A stretch of 64,000 nucleotides of DNA, taken from contig CM043960.1 of the NCBI GenBank assembly GCA_014529385.2, positions 125,463,043 through 125,527,042 of the forward strand. The letters run 5' to 3'. This DNA is from Adiantum capillus-veneris (Eukaryota; Streptophyta; Polypodiopsida; Polypodiales; Pteridaceae). Every line of letters begins with the position of its first letter. The stretch's first letter is position 1. Below, in pieces: positions 31,501 through 46,020 of this stretch. The notes below the pieces were generated by a model, which was given only the letters and a program-made list of their open reading frames with translations, was not told the origin of the DNA and made no database searches. Both the position numbers and the translations under genes were made by a program.

Positions 31501-32590
31501 ATAGTAAACCTCTTCTTACTTTGGCATTTTAACTAGGCAAATCCCTGGAGAGTGTATCCGAGTACCGGGTATAGTCATCTCCTTGTGAATTGACCGAAGG
31601 TTACAGAGTCATAGGTCCTATTTTTTGGGCGGAACGTGATTCTTAATTCGATAACCACTTCTAAAAATATTTAAATCCTTCACCGAACATAAAGGTATGA
31701 AACCAAAACAATTGAGAATTTGGAGAGTCATGCTCATTGTGATGAATCCATTGGTCCATAAAAGGGTTGAAGTTGGTCGTAAAAGATGAGCATATTTAAA
31801 TAACGAGTTGATAGTAGTCAAGGGTCGAATGTCGTGTACTAGTGTATTGGGTATATAAAGATCCTTGAAATCTTGCATTTTTCACCATCATAGATTTGAA
31901 TTGATATACATTGCCACTGCACAATATAAGATCTATAATCCTTAATTGGGTGAAATTAGCTTTTATATATTGAATTGGATGCATAAAGGGGCTACAATCT
32001 TTGATTGGGTACAAGTAGTCCTCAATTGTGTAATTGTATTGAAGATTACATTGCCTTGTTTTATGCATTGGTTTATATAGGGAGTGAATTATGTATTATA
32101 AAAGATTGTTAGTGTATGAGATGGTCAATCATCGACAATATTTCTTTCAAGTGTGTTTTGAAAATAATTATCATCATTTCAATGTAAATGTTGATGATTC
32201 TTTGTAGCATGTGAAGATAGTTGTGTCTTTTTGTTTTCAAATCACAGAGAGTGTATATCTAATTATTATATTTAAACTTGCATTGAGAATTTAATATTAA
32301 TTTTGTATTCATAATGCCATGTAGAGAGTGCATTGCAATGTGTATGTTCGCTCAGAATATATGTGATCGATATGTAGAATTGACTAGAGTGCATTGCAAA
32401 TCTCATACTATGTAGATTTTATTGTTTTCTTAGTGATTGTTTTTCTAATATATGTTGAAAAGTTTTTTTATTTATTTTAATTGAACATCTAGTTCTTATG
32501 TCTACAGTATTAAATTAAAAGCAATGGAGAAAAATGTTGACACGAGTGATACGAAGAAGGCAAAGAATTAAAAAGCCCCTAGAAAACATG
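31501..32590. other. A+T-rich sequence without recognisable gene
   Basis: No ORF with family features is present. TTATGTCTACAG at about 32506 resembles an intron 3' end shortly before the helicase fragment. Confidence 0.4.
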
Positions 32591-32755
32591 GGTTTTGAAT
32601 CTCAAATCAAAAAATTATCTCCCAGATTCGGCGTGACAAACAGACTTAGTATTGGAGTATAACTTGGCCTAAACAAGTTGAATGTTTAGCTAGACAATTT
32701 CTTCAGAATCCTTACAAAGTTGCCATTGGTTCATAATCTCTAAAAGACAATGTTA
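32591..32755 (+). pseudogene. Fragment of a DBP2/RH20-type DEAD-box RNA helicase
   Basis: GFESQIKK, then after a frame slip ISQIRRDKQT, a stop, and YWSITWPKQVECLARQFLQ with NPYKVAIGS, correspond to the stretch around motif III of DBP2/DDX5-like helicases. The family usually has YWSATWP here, so Ala of SAT is Ile. It is not the same helicase type as the fragment at 29958. The piece is about one exon long and has stop codons on both sides of the conserved block. A splice-acceptor-like site lies about 85 bp upstream. Confidence 0.68.
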
Positions 32756-33489
32756 GCAGCGGATAACACAGGCTACATCGAATATGTATCAAGCGGGAGA
32801 TATGCTATGGTTGTGCATAATATTTCCAATTCACTTTGTATAAGTCTAGGGCTCACTTGGAGTTCCAAAGTTGTATATGAGGGCTCAAGCTTAAACCCAT
32901 AGTAGAATGGATTGTGGTGAAATCCCTTAATTAAAAGAAAGCCTTTAGGCAAGGAGACTTCATTCTTGAGTATCCACTCTTGAGGATCCACTTTTGAGAG
33001 CTCCCTCTCTCTAGAGTGTTCACTGTTGGCCTAGCCTTGAGCTTAATGTCTATGCTTGAGAGGCTAGTGTTAACCATTGTAATTAGAGTAAGCTCTTCTT
33101 GATTAATCTAATTCAAATTTTCTCATTAGTCTATTTCTTCTCTACAATTCATCATGTCATGGAGTAGTATTACACTCTCGTTACTCTAGATTTAAGAGAG
33201 GTATGTACTTCTTGCTATTAACCACTCTTATCTCTCTACGAGCAATTGATTTGTGATATTTAGCATCACTAATTAGGTTGATTAAGTTGGGTCTTAATCT
33301 TGTAATTTTTGTGTGTGCCCTATTCTTTGCTTGTGTGTAGATAGGTTTTATGAAGCTCTAGCACCATTCACCTCGTGTGTGTAGCTATTGATGAAGTGCC
33401 GTGATTGGCATGTGGTAATTAGTGTGTGCTTATCATTAGTGTGCTTGGGGTTTCTAGTCTATGGCAAGTCGGACTTCTATGGACTTCAA
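32756..33489. other. No recognisable gene
   Basis: A+T-rich sequence. No repeat seen elsewhere in the window. Confidence 0.4.
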
Positions 33490-35280
<1,791 letters not shown>

Positions 35281-36130
35281 CACTCTTTTTTCCCACTGCT
35301 TCACATAGAAGTCAGTTGCTGCTTCTCTATCTATCTTCAAATCTTCTAGACTTGTAGTTATGTCGTGCAAACATCTTGGTGAATTTTATCAATCTACCAC
35401 ATACCTTTCAATGCACCTAACTGAACGTGCACTGGCCACACTGCCTCTTTGCCATAAGCCAACTCATCAGGGGTAAGTTGGTGCCAACATTGTAAGAAAT
35501 CCTATATGCCCACAAACTTGTCAAGATTGGATTGACACTCTACAATATGCTTGTACACATACTTGGTAATAATCTTGACTATCTGCCCATTTACACTCTC
35601 AACCAAACCATTGCACTGTGGATGATAAGGAGAAGAAAAACTATGCTGCAACAATCCCCAACTTTTCCACTAGTGTGCGCACTAATTTACTCCAAAACCC
35701 TTGACCATGTTTAGAAATGACCACCCAAGGTACTCCAAACTGGCAACATATGCAATTAAAAAAAATTGAGCAATTGTTTGAGCATTTACCTCTTTTACCA
35801 CTTTAGCTTCAATCCACATGGCCAGATAATCAATGGCCACCACTATGTACTTCTTGTCACTTGCCAACTTGGTTAGTGGACCAATTGCATCCAAACCCCA
35901 CTTCTCAAATGCATCTTGAGCTATGATAGTCCCTTTGTGCCTCGGTTACCAATCGTCTTTCACCCATGGTTTGGCACTTATGGCACATCTTGCACCAAAG
36001 TGCACATCTCCTACAATAGAAGGCCACCAAAATCTAGCTCTAAGAATACAAAAAAGTATTTGCCCTTTTCCTTGATGTAAACTCTCCCATGACCACACTT
36101 GATATCTCCATGGTAAACTTTCTAGCACTT
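35281..36130 (-). pseudogene. Tat-B copy 1 integrase
   Basis: From the right: decayed zinc module (FWWPSIVGDVH), then LDAIGPLTKLASDKKY (first Asp) with VVAIDYLAMWIEAK, and later SSPYHPQCNGLVES (third acid) with IVKIITKYVYKH. There are several frameshifts, and the C-terminal domain is lost in the deletion to its left. It matches 63265-64000. Confidence 0.75.
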
Positions 36131-36900
36131 GGCCATTTTGGCATGTCCATCAACATTTTGGTAGCTTTTTAAAAGATTAAAATTGTGTGCCTTAGGTGAG
36201 TCCTTAAGACATCATATGACCTTACTTGACCTTGTGACATTACTTTTGCTATGCTTAGCTGTCCGTGACTCACTTCTTCTATGATAGGATCTATAGGATT
36301 AAGGAGGGTGTATTTGAGTGCCATTCATGGCATGGTTAAGAAGGTGATGGTGCTAATGTGGATTAGAGAGCTTAATCAAGGATAAAAAGATTTTAGCAAA
36401 TGAATTAGCATAACAATGCATTGCATCAACGAGAGTACATCATGTGCATATAGAGCCTCACAAGAGGTCTTGAGCTGACATCATGGATGACACAGTGAGT
36501 TTTGAACCTAGGTAGTGGGATGGATACCTCATGCATTCCCTACTTTGGTGATTAAAATCTTAACCTTCATGTGCTACATCTTATCATTCCAATGAGTGAT
36601 AGGGGAAGTATCCACAAGGAAGGTTATCCTTACAATCTCCCTCTTAATCCTAATCATGGATAGCTAGTTCTAATTGATTCATCTAGGGTTTGTGTGGATC
36701 ATTGACACATCATGAGAGGTTCAACATGATTCATCTCTTCATGGTTAACAAGGTGTCCACTTGATTATACCTAGGCTCAATAAACTAAAGTACATGATCA
36801 TATTCACAAATATCGTTGCATGATCTTGTAGAGGTAGATGGTTCATTGTGGCTATCTTGATAATCTTCTTGAGTAGCTGGAATGGAATTGGCCTATTAAC
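36131..36900. other. No recognisable gene, between Tat-B integrase and gypsy-A copy 3
   Basis: No ORF or known repeat is present. Part may be the diverged outer end of the copy 3 LTR, whose left boundary I cannot fix. Confidence 0.4.
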
Positions 36901-38382
36901 TTGAGGTAGCAAAAATTAGAGAGAGTACTTTTGAGAAATTACTTTGTGAGCATAGCGGGTGAACATAATTAAAGATAACAGCATAAATATAGCATTTAGT
37001 TAACTTGGCATGAGCAATACTTTTGCAAGAGAGAGAATTTAGAGAACATGACAATAGTTGAGGACCGGATTTATGTGGAGCCAGTCCCCCCTCCAATAGG
37101 CATTTGTATTATGATTTCTCCCATCAAGAGAGACTTTTCACAATACAATCTTTGTGTTCCTTGTGATCTCGGTGATGTAATGAAGATGGAAAGCTTCATG
37201 CATCGCGAGCATAACATAAACTTTGTGGAAAGCATTAACTATCCCAAGCCTCAATCCCAAGACCTCAAACGCCTTTGAAGGTGGAGAGAGCTAGCAAGGA
37301 ATGAGCGTAGGGAAGAGGAAGAAGAAACATTTCATAGGAGAAATAATTAGTTCCTCACTTATCATCACTCTTCTTGATAGCATACATAATAGCATAGTAA
37401 TGAAGATGGGAAAGATGGCAAGCTTAAGCATTGAAGCATGGCTCTTGGTTGGATTTGCATTCCATAGCCAAGAGTGTTGGTGTAGGCTCTCAACCTCTAC
37501 TTGTTTGGAGAAGGAGAGCGAGCTCTTGCACTTTGCACTTTACACAATGAGAGTGTGTGTGAGTGTGTGTGGGAGAGTATACCCCCTAAGCAGGCCCCCT
37601 ACTTGCTTTGGTCAACCCCCCTTTGTAGCTCATGCTTAAAGCTCATTGGACTCCTCCAGGCCTAGAAGCAAGAGTGATACCAAGTAACAAGGGTAGCCTT
37701 GGGACAAGTGTCCCCCTTTCCCCTTTGAGAGAGAGGGCTTGATAAATGCTAAAAAAAACTAATTAAATCCACTTAATTATCATTGGACCCCTTGGAAAGA
37801 CAACCAACAGGCTTTAGGCACACCATGAGGGTAACCTAGCAAGGGGCTTGACATGTGTCCTACTTGCCTCTCGGGCAAGGGGTTCCCTTTGGGAGAGAGA
37901 GAGAGAGTGGTCAAGCAACCACCCCACCTTCTGGCATGGATCACCACCTCCTTGTAGGGATCTACTTTGACTTTTGTGCCACCTCAATCCCCTCAACCTT
38001 GGGTCTACTTCTCACCACAAGCTTGGGCTGGTTTCTCACCTCAAGTACAACCCTAGCATCTCAAGCATGACAAGCACCTCAAGCTTGGGCTGGGTTCCCA
38101 CCTCAAGCGCAACCCTAGCTTCCCTAAGGTCAAAGGACTTTTAACACTAACTATTGGAGGTCTTCAATGAAGCTAACCCTAAGATCTTTATGCTCCATTG
38201 TTAGCCTTTATCTTTGATAGATCATATCTCATTTGGGCCCCTTTACCATTGGCCCCGTGTTGAGATAGATCTATAAGCATATGTCTATATCCTAACCCTG
38301 TTCTTGTTTATTCTCCCACATTAAATGATTATTTTAATATGAGAAAATCATTTGGATTGGTTAGATATTAGATTTTATGACA
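36901..38382 (-). repeat. Gypsy-A copy 3 3' LTR (diverged)
   Basis: It is alignable with the copy 1 LTR from about 36945 (GTTGAGGACCGGATTT, CCCCCCTCCAA, CCATCAAGAGAGAC) to the end GATTTTATGACA at 38382. It is much more diverged than copies 1 and 2, so older. The left boundary is approximate. Confidence 0.8.
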
Positions 38383-38420
38383 TTACCTCTCTCTTGAAAT
38401 CATAGTCGTCCTCGACTATG
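38383..38420 (-). promoter_or_regulatory. Gypsy-A copy 3 polypurine tract and hairpin
   Basis: On the minus strand the purine run CAAGAGAGAGGTAA adjoins the LTR, and the CATAGTCG hairpin seen in copy 1 is kept without change although the LTRs have diverged. Confidence 0.75.
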
Positions 38421-38743
38421 AGGTAGAAGAGATAAAGATTTAGTCATTAGTCAATCTGACTTAGCAGGTAGAGGATCCTTTTTTACCCTACAACATCTTT
38501 CCAAGATGGATGACTAGTCCATTTGGTGCTTGGGAGACATAGCTGCCACCAGCATGTATGCTATTTAGTCCATTTCATTCTCCCAAAGTAGAGTGACAAA
38601 TTCTACTTGGTGTTTGAGAGACGTCATCATCACAAACATGATAGTAAGCATGCATACTATTTAAATTTGTGCACAATAAAAAGAGAACTAGTCTTATAAG
38701 ACAAAAACATTGGTCATTTAAAATAAATTTGTACATGTGCTTA

Positions 38744-39470
38744 CTCCTATGTAGCATTGTAAGCATCGACAAGGTTCATACTATCCTTAAGTTGTATTCC
38801 TTGCATCCATCTAGCATCTTCAAAAGGATAATTTTTGAACTCAATAAGATATCGTTGGATAATCTTACCATGTCGTAGTGCCTTGCCTTCATGACAAAGA
38901 ATAGCTTCGGATTGTAGCACCTTTTCTTGGTCTTCAACTTCGGGAGGGTCTTCAATAATTGGTTCACTTGGTGGCTCTCCTTGTAGGGCTTGAGTAGGCT
39001 CACATAAAAAGAATTGTGTATGAGCCAATGGCTTGGAAACTTGAGTTGGCAAGCCGTCTTGGTGATAGGATTCAAAATTTCAAAAGGACCATAGTATCTT
39101 TTTGCTAGCTTAGCATAATACTTTTGATGGCCCGTAGGATTTTTTCCTGTCGTTTGCCTTAATTGAGCCTTAGGAAACTTAAGTAAGACCCAATCATTTT
39201 CTTTGAACGTTAAGGCCCTTCTGTGCTTGTTAGCAACAACTTTTTGCCTTTGTTGAGAGATGGATATAGCCTCCTTAATCTTTTGAAAAAATTCTTGTAG
39301 GTCACGGTTATACTCATCGACAACGAAGATCTTTCCATGTATTTTAAGTATCAAGGAACTTTTAGGTCTTCCCTCTATGATCTCAAAAGTTTCTTTTCCT
39401 GTAGAAGTATGCACAATATTGTTGTAGGCACACTATATAATAGGTAGGTACTTCTCGCACTGTGAGCGTT
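38744..39470 (-). pseudogene. Gypsy-A copy 3 integrase C-terminus and chromodomain
   Basis: It matches the copy 1 integrase end: HTSTGKETFEIIEGRP, NDWVLLKFPKAQLRQ, HQKYYAKLAKRYYGPF, then the chromodomain-like FKNYPFEDARW. One frame change joins the two halves near 39000. It reads Cys where copy 1 has the TGA at 5391. Homology ends at about 39470, where Tat-B RNase H begins, so this copy is cut off inside integrase. Confidence 0.8.
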
Positions 39471-40390
39471 GATTATTCCTAAACTATGCCAATTTCCCCT
39501 TTGTAGAGGATCCTCTGCGGCACTCCATCTTGACCATATTTCATCATGTCCTCACCAACCAAAGTAAACTACAAACCTTCTAAAAAATCCTCCTCTTTTG
39601 CAACTTGGACAAGCCTTCTAAACATTGACATGTGCTCAAAAAATCATCTACTACATGATTCTACATATGACTACTAGCCAATTGATCAGCTTCTTGATTC
39701 TACTCTCTCCTGACATGCTTGAACTACACCGCCTCCAAAAACTTTAAGAAATTCTGTATGGAAAAAAACTAGTTTCTGAAAGAATCTCTTTTTACCTACC
39801 ACTGACCCCAAAGTTTCTTTATGAATAAGAGAGGTTCACCTTTAACCACCATCCTAGAAATGCCAAACTCCACACATTGCTTTAGCCCCAAGTGGAGTGT
39901 TAAGTACTCCGCTTCATTGTTTTTATGAACACCTTCCACATCATAGGCTTTAGAGAAGATTACCTTACCCTAAGGATCTTGTATGATCATACCTCCTCTT
40001 GCTTTCTGTACAACTTTTGTGTAAGCATAATCAAACCACATAGTAAATGCCTCCTCCAAATCAGGCTCCTTCACAATGTCTTCCTTCATCACTCCCAAAA
40101 ATCCGTTTCCTTGTTGACGAAAATGTCCTCCAAATGTGACTTACTCGTATAATCAATCTTGAATTCAAACTCAAACTCCTGCAACTCAAGCACCCATTTT
40201 CTAATACGCCTTTTTGACTTAAGATGAAGCACCACTTCAGGTAACAAATTGTTAGATGTGAGCACATAAAACTTTCAAATGATCAAATGCACTTTAAACT
40301 TGCGACAAGAAAGAACCAAGGTCATCACACACTACTTAGTCTTTGTGTATGACCTTTCCCTTGGAATAATCACTCGGCTATCAAAGTAGA
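39471..40390 (-). pseudogene. Tat-B copy 1 RNase H and second (archaeal-type) RNase H
   Basis: From the right: end of the first RNase H (LHLKSKRRIRKWVLELQEF, DYTSKSHLEDIF), then an archaeal-type RNase H recognisable by HKNNEAEYLTLHLGLKQC and VVKGEPLLFIKKL. In this family the latter usually reads GDS, so the acidic residue is conservatively changed to Glu. Further on is FLKFLEAV with KHVRRES and NQEADQLA. Stops and frameshifts are scattered. Two RNase H domains identify a Tat-lineage element. Confidence 0.68.
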
Positions 40391-41600
40391 TCAGCTTATA
40401 GCACCTACCCACCTTCTACGCTTTTGTGCTCTTGGCTTGTACCCATCCTTGAGTAGAATTTGATGCTCCATTCCTTTAGCTCCACGCAAATCTTTATACT
40501 CTGTGGAAAATAGATTGGGGTACAATGCACATGACTCCACATAGCCCTCCTTTTCTTGGTTGGTTAGAGCCTCACCCAGCGTGCCTTCTATTTCTTTAAC
40601 CTCTAGACAACAAATTAGAACTAGCTTATCTTCACTTTCTTGGGAGGAATCCATTGTGACTCCAACAAATCCATGCTTAACTTTAGCAGTCTTCATCACT
40701 CTCCTCTTATTCTTCAACATTGGTAGAGCCTTTGTCATAGGTAGACTCCGTCTTGTACTCATAATTGGTGCTCGAATCTCCTTTATCACCTTTTTCCTCC
40801 TAATGAAAGTGGATCTCCCTGGTGTTCAAGTCAAGGACCACCTGCCCACCAATCTCTTGGTCTAGCAATGTAAAGACTCCCTTTTCCCAATCTTGCTTTA
40901 CTGAAATTTCTAGTAACCACGGCCTCCCCAATATGGTTGGGTAAGCAATCACCTGCTCTAATCACAAATAAATCAATGAGGCATTCAATTCCCATAACTT
41001 TTACCTTCACATCATGGGCCACTCCCAAACATCTAGCCTTGGCATGGTTGGCCATCCGCATTCGCACATTGGATCTGACCATAGCTTTGATGCCTATATC
41101 CTTCATATCCACCTCTATTATGACACAAACCTATGCACAACTATCAATATATGGTCGTCCATCCGCATTGGCACATTGGATCTGACCATATCTTTAATGC
41201 ATATATCCTTCGTAGTCGCCTCTGTTAAGACACAAACCTATGCACAACCATCCATATATGGTTGTACCTATTTCTTCCTTTCAATCAAAACATCCACCAC
41301 TAGAAGCACATCACTCAGACTCCCTAACCTTAAAGAAAGACTCTGCACATCCCCTCTAGTACATGGAAGCCTTGTGCCAAGATTGGTAGACCACTGCCCC
41401 CTCAATTTGGGGTTCAATCCAAGCAGTTGACCAAAGTTAATATTAGCTTTTTGACTTTGAACATCACTCACCAAATCATACCCCAGATTACCACGCCCTA
41501 ATTGGAGATCCATCTGTTTGATCTTCTGATGTTCCCTTCTCTTTCTTGACTCTGGTTTCTCTCTACCTTCATTCACTTTCTCTTTGCCCTTTCAAGCCCT
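40391..41600 (-). pseudogene. Tat-B copy 1 protease region and RT stub
   Basis: From the right: a gag-protease linker (NINFGQLLGLNPKLRGQW, 41380-41450); a protease-like stretch (VKVMGIECLIDLFVIRAGD; then GEAVVTRNFSKARLGKG); and the N-terminal end of RT (EYKDLRGAKGMEHQILL, GYKPRAQKRRRW). At about 40391 the sequence passes directly into RNase H. The whole RT palm, with the active-site motif, is missing by deletion. Confidence 0.65.
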
Positions 41601-42660
41601 GGTTTCTTGTTTAGTCTCTGTCTCCTTTTTTCCCCTTGCCCTTTTGTTTGCCAGAACATCAACATCTTGCTTATCCACTCCAATAATCTTAACTCTAGGC
41701 TCTTCATCATTACCTAGCGGGGCTACCGCGTGCCTAATTCTTGGTTGCCTATTGCTCCCTTTGACTATTGAATTGCACATGTCCTCTACCTTGACCAAAC
41801 AATGGGTACTGCCACTTCTTTCCCTATATGGATGCGGGCAATCACTATGTCGTCTTCTCCATAGTTTTAATACGTGCAAGGCAATGGCCTAGCCCTACCT
41901 CTTGCAACCCTTGGATGACCTCTATCCATAACACTAAAACAAAGTTCTTGCATCTCCTAGGTTAAATCTTGAATTGTATGTACCAACTGTTAAGGAATTG
42001 CAGCCACACCTTGATTTCCTTGATTCTCTACAGCAGCCTCCTCTCTTGGACCTAGGAGTAGGCTAGGAGTCATAGCTTCATACCCAAATGCACTTTGCTC
42101 AATCTTATTCTTGATTTTTATGCTCTTTGCTTGTGCACTGTGAAATCGCTCCATTGTAATTCTCTCGGCTTTCAAAATCCACCTTTTCTCGAACCTTGGG
42201 ATGCAAACATGCCACGAACTTCTCCAATAATGTAAAGACTCACCGTTAGCCAGCTGCATGGCAACTGCAAACTCTACCCAGCACTCTTCAAAATGGTTAA
42301 GGAAAACAACAAACATCCTTCCTTATAGTCTTCAACCTTGCATCCAAATCAATTGGAGATACCTCTGTACTAAAGCCCTGCAAAAATCAAGCGCGCAAGG
42401 TTGGCCACATGAATCTTGGTTCTCCTTCCAAAGCATAAAACCATGTTTCTTCTTTTTCCTACATCAACAACAGAATTGTCTGCATCTTGATATCTTCATT
42501 TGACGTATGCAACTATAGTATATATAGCTCAAAATCATCCATTCACTCCTTTGGATCCTTTTCTCCGTTGAAAATTGGTCCGTAGCTTTATGTTTCCATC
42601 ACTTCTTTGTGAAAAAACTGCTTCTTTGATCAAACTGTCAAGAAATCAGATGCTCCTTTG
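41601..42660 (-). pseudogene. Tat-B copy 1 gag remnant and leader
   Basis: FLNHFEECWVEFAVAMQLA (near 42290) with AQAKSIKIKNKIEQS resembles the gag-like stretch at 58600-58850 (FVDRFEAYWGDFVAATQAS, then AIAKSQKMKKK), so both are probably gag domains of related elements. The part from 42400 to 42660 would be leader and primer site; I do not recognise the tRNA. Many stops. Confidence 0.5.
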
Positions 42661-43060
42661 TGGGGGCACCAAAATATGGAAAGGGGGAATGCGAGCACAC
42701 CCAAAAACACAAAGAGATTGCCTCTCTATAGTTCCCAAACTATCACAACACCCCAATCCACTCAAAATCACACTAGAACCAACACAATTTGCTTTGCACA
42801 GACCCTAAATCACCAAAATAACAAGCCTCTCCACACCTTGATGAATCCCAAGCTGCACCGCACCTACAAAGCTTCAATCACACACACCAACTCCACACAA
42901 TGCTTCTCCTTTTCTCGCTCTTTACACCACACAATAGAACGTCTCGGGGGCTACCTACACACACCAGCACCAAGACCAAAAGACTAGAGAGTAGAAGAGG
43001 AATGGGGGAATTGATAGTAGATGGGAGAACTGCAAGCTTGATTCTTCAAAAGTTGTATTA
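42661..43060 (-). repeat. Tat-B copy 1 5' LTR (start only)
   Basis: It begins TGGGGGCACC, and its first 390 bp match 30565-31030 and, more weakly, the start of the LTR at 60793 (CCTCTCTATAG). The far end is not recognisable. Confidence 0.65.
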
Positions 43061-44010
43061 TAATCTTATGCCGGAGTTCTCACAAAGCGGATGTGAAATA
43101 TTCTCTTTTTTGCTCTCAACATCCTTATTGCGAAAAAAAACCTCCCAAATTTGCAAATAGAAGTCCTCTTTACTGAAGTGAGTAGCCGCTTTTAGCACTT
43201 CCTATTTTTACCGAACACGTGCCCTCTTATTTATCTTCGCATGCACACTATCGCTTTTGGCTTGCCTTGCCCGATACTCAAAAGTCCTGCCCTTATTTGA
43301 ATGGTAGACTCGGAGCTACTGACCCCCAAGTAGAGACACCTCGTGCCCTCAAAAAATAATTAACCCTTAGGGCCATGGGAGCCACCCCCTTGCGATAGCC
43401 ACATCGTCAAAGTTGAAAATTTTCCATAGCAACCATGCTACTACGAACCATCACGTGCCGCTAGGTAATGCCCAAACCGCTACCAGAGCATATATCGGAT
43501 GGGCTACAAACACAGTTGTTGACTAGGCATTGTCTGCTAAGTCAAAATTACTATCTTGGAGTTTTTAAATTAGATATGTTGAGTTGGATCTGCTGAATTT
43601 GGTGTTTTTCCAAGAACTTACTTTGAGTAGTTACAAGTTTCTGGTGCTAGTTACTTCATGGGATGAGTTTTGTGCCTTATAGGGGTAGTAGTGAGAGTCA
43701 TGTAGTTGTGTTCTATGATGATGTAACTTCTTCATGAAATCAAAACTTTAATAGGTTTTTTCTACCATGACTGAGTTACTTGTGTTGTGTTCTATTCACT
43801 CCTCTGAATGTTGTCTATGTGTAGTCTCTTGTTATGAGTGAGGTGTTCTTTATGCATTTCATGTTGTACAAGGTTATTCAGAGTGAGTTCTTTATGTGTT
43901 GAAGAACCACAACACATTTGTCGCTCCCAGTGTTGTTGTTGTCTATTGTGTCTGATGTATTTTTGTGTCATCATTGTGTGAGTTGGTTTCTGTAATTTAC
44001 TAGGAGAAAA
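43061..44010. other. No recognisable gene
   Basis: Possibly the rest of the Tat-B LTR and the leader of the R1 element. Nothing firm. Confidence 0.35.
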
Positions 44011-45930
44011 TCCATGTCAGAGACACCACAAAGAGTATCCCAAGTTTGTTATACTAGGACTCAAGCCCAACTAGGAAACATTGATCCCTTCAACTATGAG
44101 CAAGCCATAAATTAATTAGGGGAAGCATCTGTCCCTGAATTACAACCTGGAATCAAGAATGCAAGAGTTTGAGAGCACCAAAAGGACATGGGTAGTTTCC
44201 ACCTTTCAAAAATACCTATAACACGTTGCTGCACCCAAACTGTGTCGACCCATGGAAGTGCGAGTAGCAGCAGTGTGGAAATCAGTATCCTGATGGAGAA
44301 ATGCTTGACTAGGTGCTAGAAGCAGAGTACAAAAGATCTTATCATGAAGTGTATGCCAAATGTGATAGTTACCAAATCAAGTTGTTGATGCTCTCTACCA
44401 TTCAAGATTTATAGACTTGCATTTGAAGACGTCGGTGGAAGAATATTCCATATGGAAGCAATTAGTCAATCATTGCCCAATGGTTTTGGAGTTATGATGT
44501 GTATGTAGAAAGCTACTCCATTCTAATGAGCTCGAAGCTCTTTGGATAACTAGAAGGCTATCAAACCTTTGATTGGAGGCCATGTCGAGAAGTTGCAGTG
44601 CAAGGTTGTGACACTCGTAACGGTGGTGCTCTTTCCAATGTGTGGAGCCTCGAAGTTGAAGGCATTTGGAGAAAGGAATTGAGTGGTGCCAAATTGGAGT
44701 TGTTTTGACATCGACTATCGAGCACAATCAAGGCCATGCGAACTGGAGTTAAATTAATCTCGTGGCAACTGAAGTCATCAGGAGCGTGGGAAAGTAGGCC
44801 ACACAGGGATTTGTTTTAATAAGGTAAAGCTAGAAGTTGTTGGCTTGGGGTTTTTGAAAAAATAAATTCTACTGTATGGTAAGGTTGCCAAACTGCATGA
44901 CGAGCGCAGTTCTTGCATGGAAGCGAGCCCAAAAGCTCCCAGTTGGATAGAGGTTGCGGACTTGGGCACCATACGGCAGTAGAAAAGGGTCCAGCGCTGC
45001 AGTTTCATGGGAAGCAAGTCGGCCAGTTGCAGAGGAGGTGACCACTAGAGATATCTCTAGTGGCCAAAGAGTGAGGGGCGGCAAGCAGTGGATGACGGCA
45101 AATGCTGGAGCAAGAGGGTTCGGTAGTGAGCAGTTACAAGGTGGTGGGCTGGAACACATTAGAGGGGGAGCATAGCGGCCAGGTGGAGGGGTAGTGGATA
45201 GCGAATCTTCCAACTGCATGAAAGAGGAGGACTTGGAAGGCCATGCACGCTATCGAGAGGAGCCTATTGTCCAAGTTCGAGACCTCCACTTGAAGAAAAG
45301 CCAAAAGCTACCAAGAGGGATAGAAAGGAGAGCTGCATAGTACGGGAAAGGTCAAAGGCTTGCACGTAAAACAAAGTTGGGGGTGAGTTGCAGGCCGCCA
45401 GTTGGGCAGAAGGGATGCCCGAGGGTCTATAGCATCTCAGATCAGAGCCTAGTGAGCTTGGGAATTTTGTTGTGGCCATAGGAAAAACCAAGAAGTGTCG
45501 AGTGCATGGGAGAAGATCAAGAGGTCTTCTCAACGCGTGCAAACCTGCCGTTTACAGAGGGCGACACCTGCAGGCTGAGAGGGCTGGTGCCTGTGAGTAG
45601 TTGGAGAGTGTCATAGGGTGGTAAAGAGGAGCTCGAGTGCCTGTAAAGGATTGGTTGGATGTTGCACTAGAGGACATCTTTGATATAAAGCCACCATTAT
45701 ACACATTCATTTCAAGTTTATAAAGTGACGTGATCTCCATAGTCCTGGTTTTTTATGGGTGTGCTTTTTGTTCCTTTTTCCTCCTATGCTTACGTTTGTA
45801 TCGACTATGGGTGCGGGCTATTCCACGAGGATGCAAGCTTGTAGACCAACTTGGTTGCTAGTGGACAAAGGCGTGTTCTCAAATTCCGGATTGTATATAT
45901 GTGAGTGTTGTGCATGCTCAAGGTTTGGCA
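44011..45930 (+). repeat. R1 copy a, left part (unclassified repeat)
   Basis: From 44225 it matches 58860-60551 over its length. A decayed ORF starts near 44011 (MSETPQRVSQVCYTRT; then THGSASSSSVEIS), which could be a gag N-terminus. A perfect 22-bp palindrome lies at 45042-45063. It stops at the 5-base TGGCA (45926-45930), and its continuation is at 58001, beyond the copia element. Confidence 0.7.
45042..45063. repeat. Perfect 22-bp palindrome (R1 copy a)
   Basis: Arm CCACTAGAGAT followed by its exact reverse complement. The R1 copy b counterpart (59665) differs at one position in each arm and is still perfect. Confidence 0.95.
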
Positions 45931-46020
45931 TGTTAATTATGGAGCCTGATTTACCCTTGTAATTTTCTGTGGTAAAAGTGCACATTTGTAAGGCCCCCAT
46001 TATGAGGAGAAGCCATCATG
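45931..46020 (+). repeat. First ~88 bp of a copia LTR, orphaned
   Basis: It starts TGTTAATTATGGAGCC and matches the copia LTR start at 57243 and 52455, breaking off in GAAGCCATC. At three sites where the two copia LTRs differ (TTACCCTTG, CACATTTG, CCCCCATTA) it agrees with the 57243 LTR. It then passes abruptly into E1-like ORF sequence. Confidence 0.9.

Noticed and set aside
41014-41892. Two 100-140 codon + strand ORFs in the Tat-B gag/protease region
   Set aside because: The minus strand shows the related protease and linker motifs; the + frames have none.
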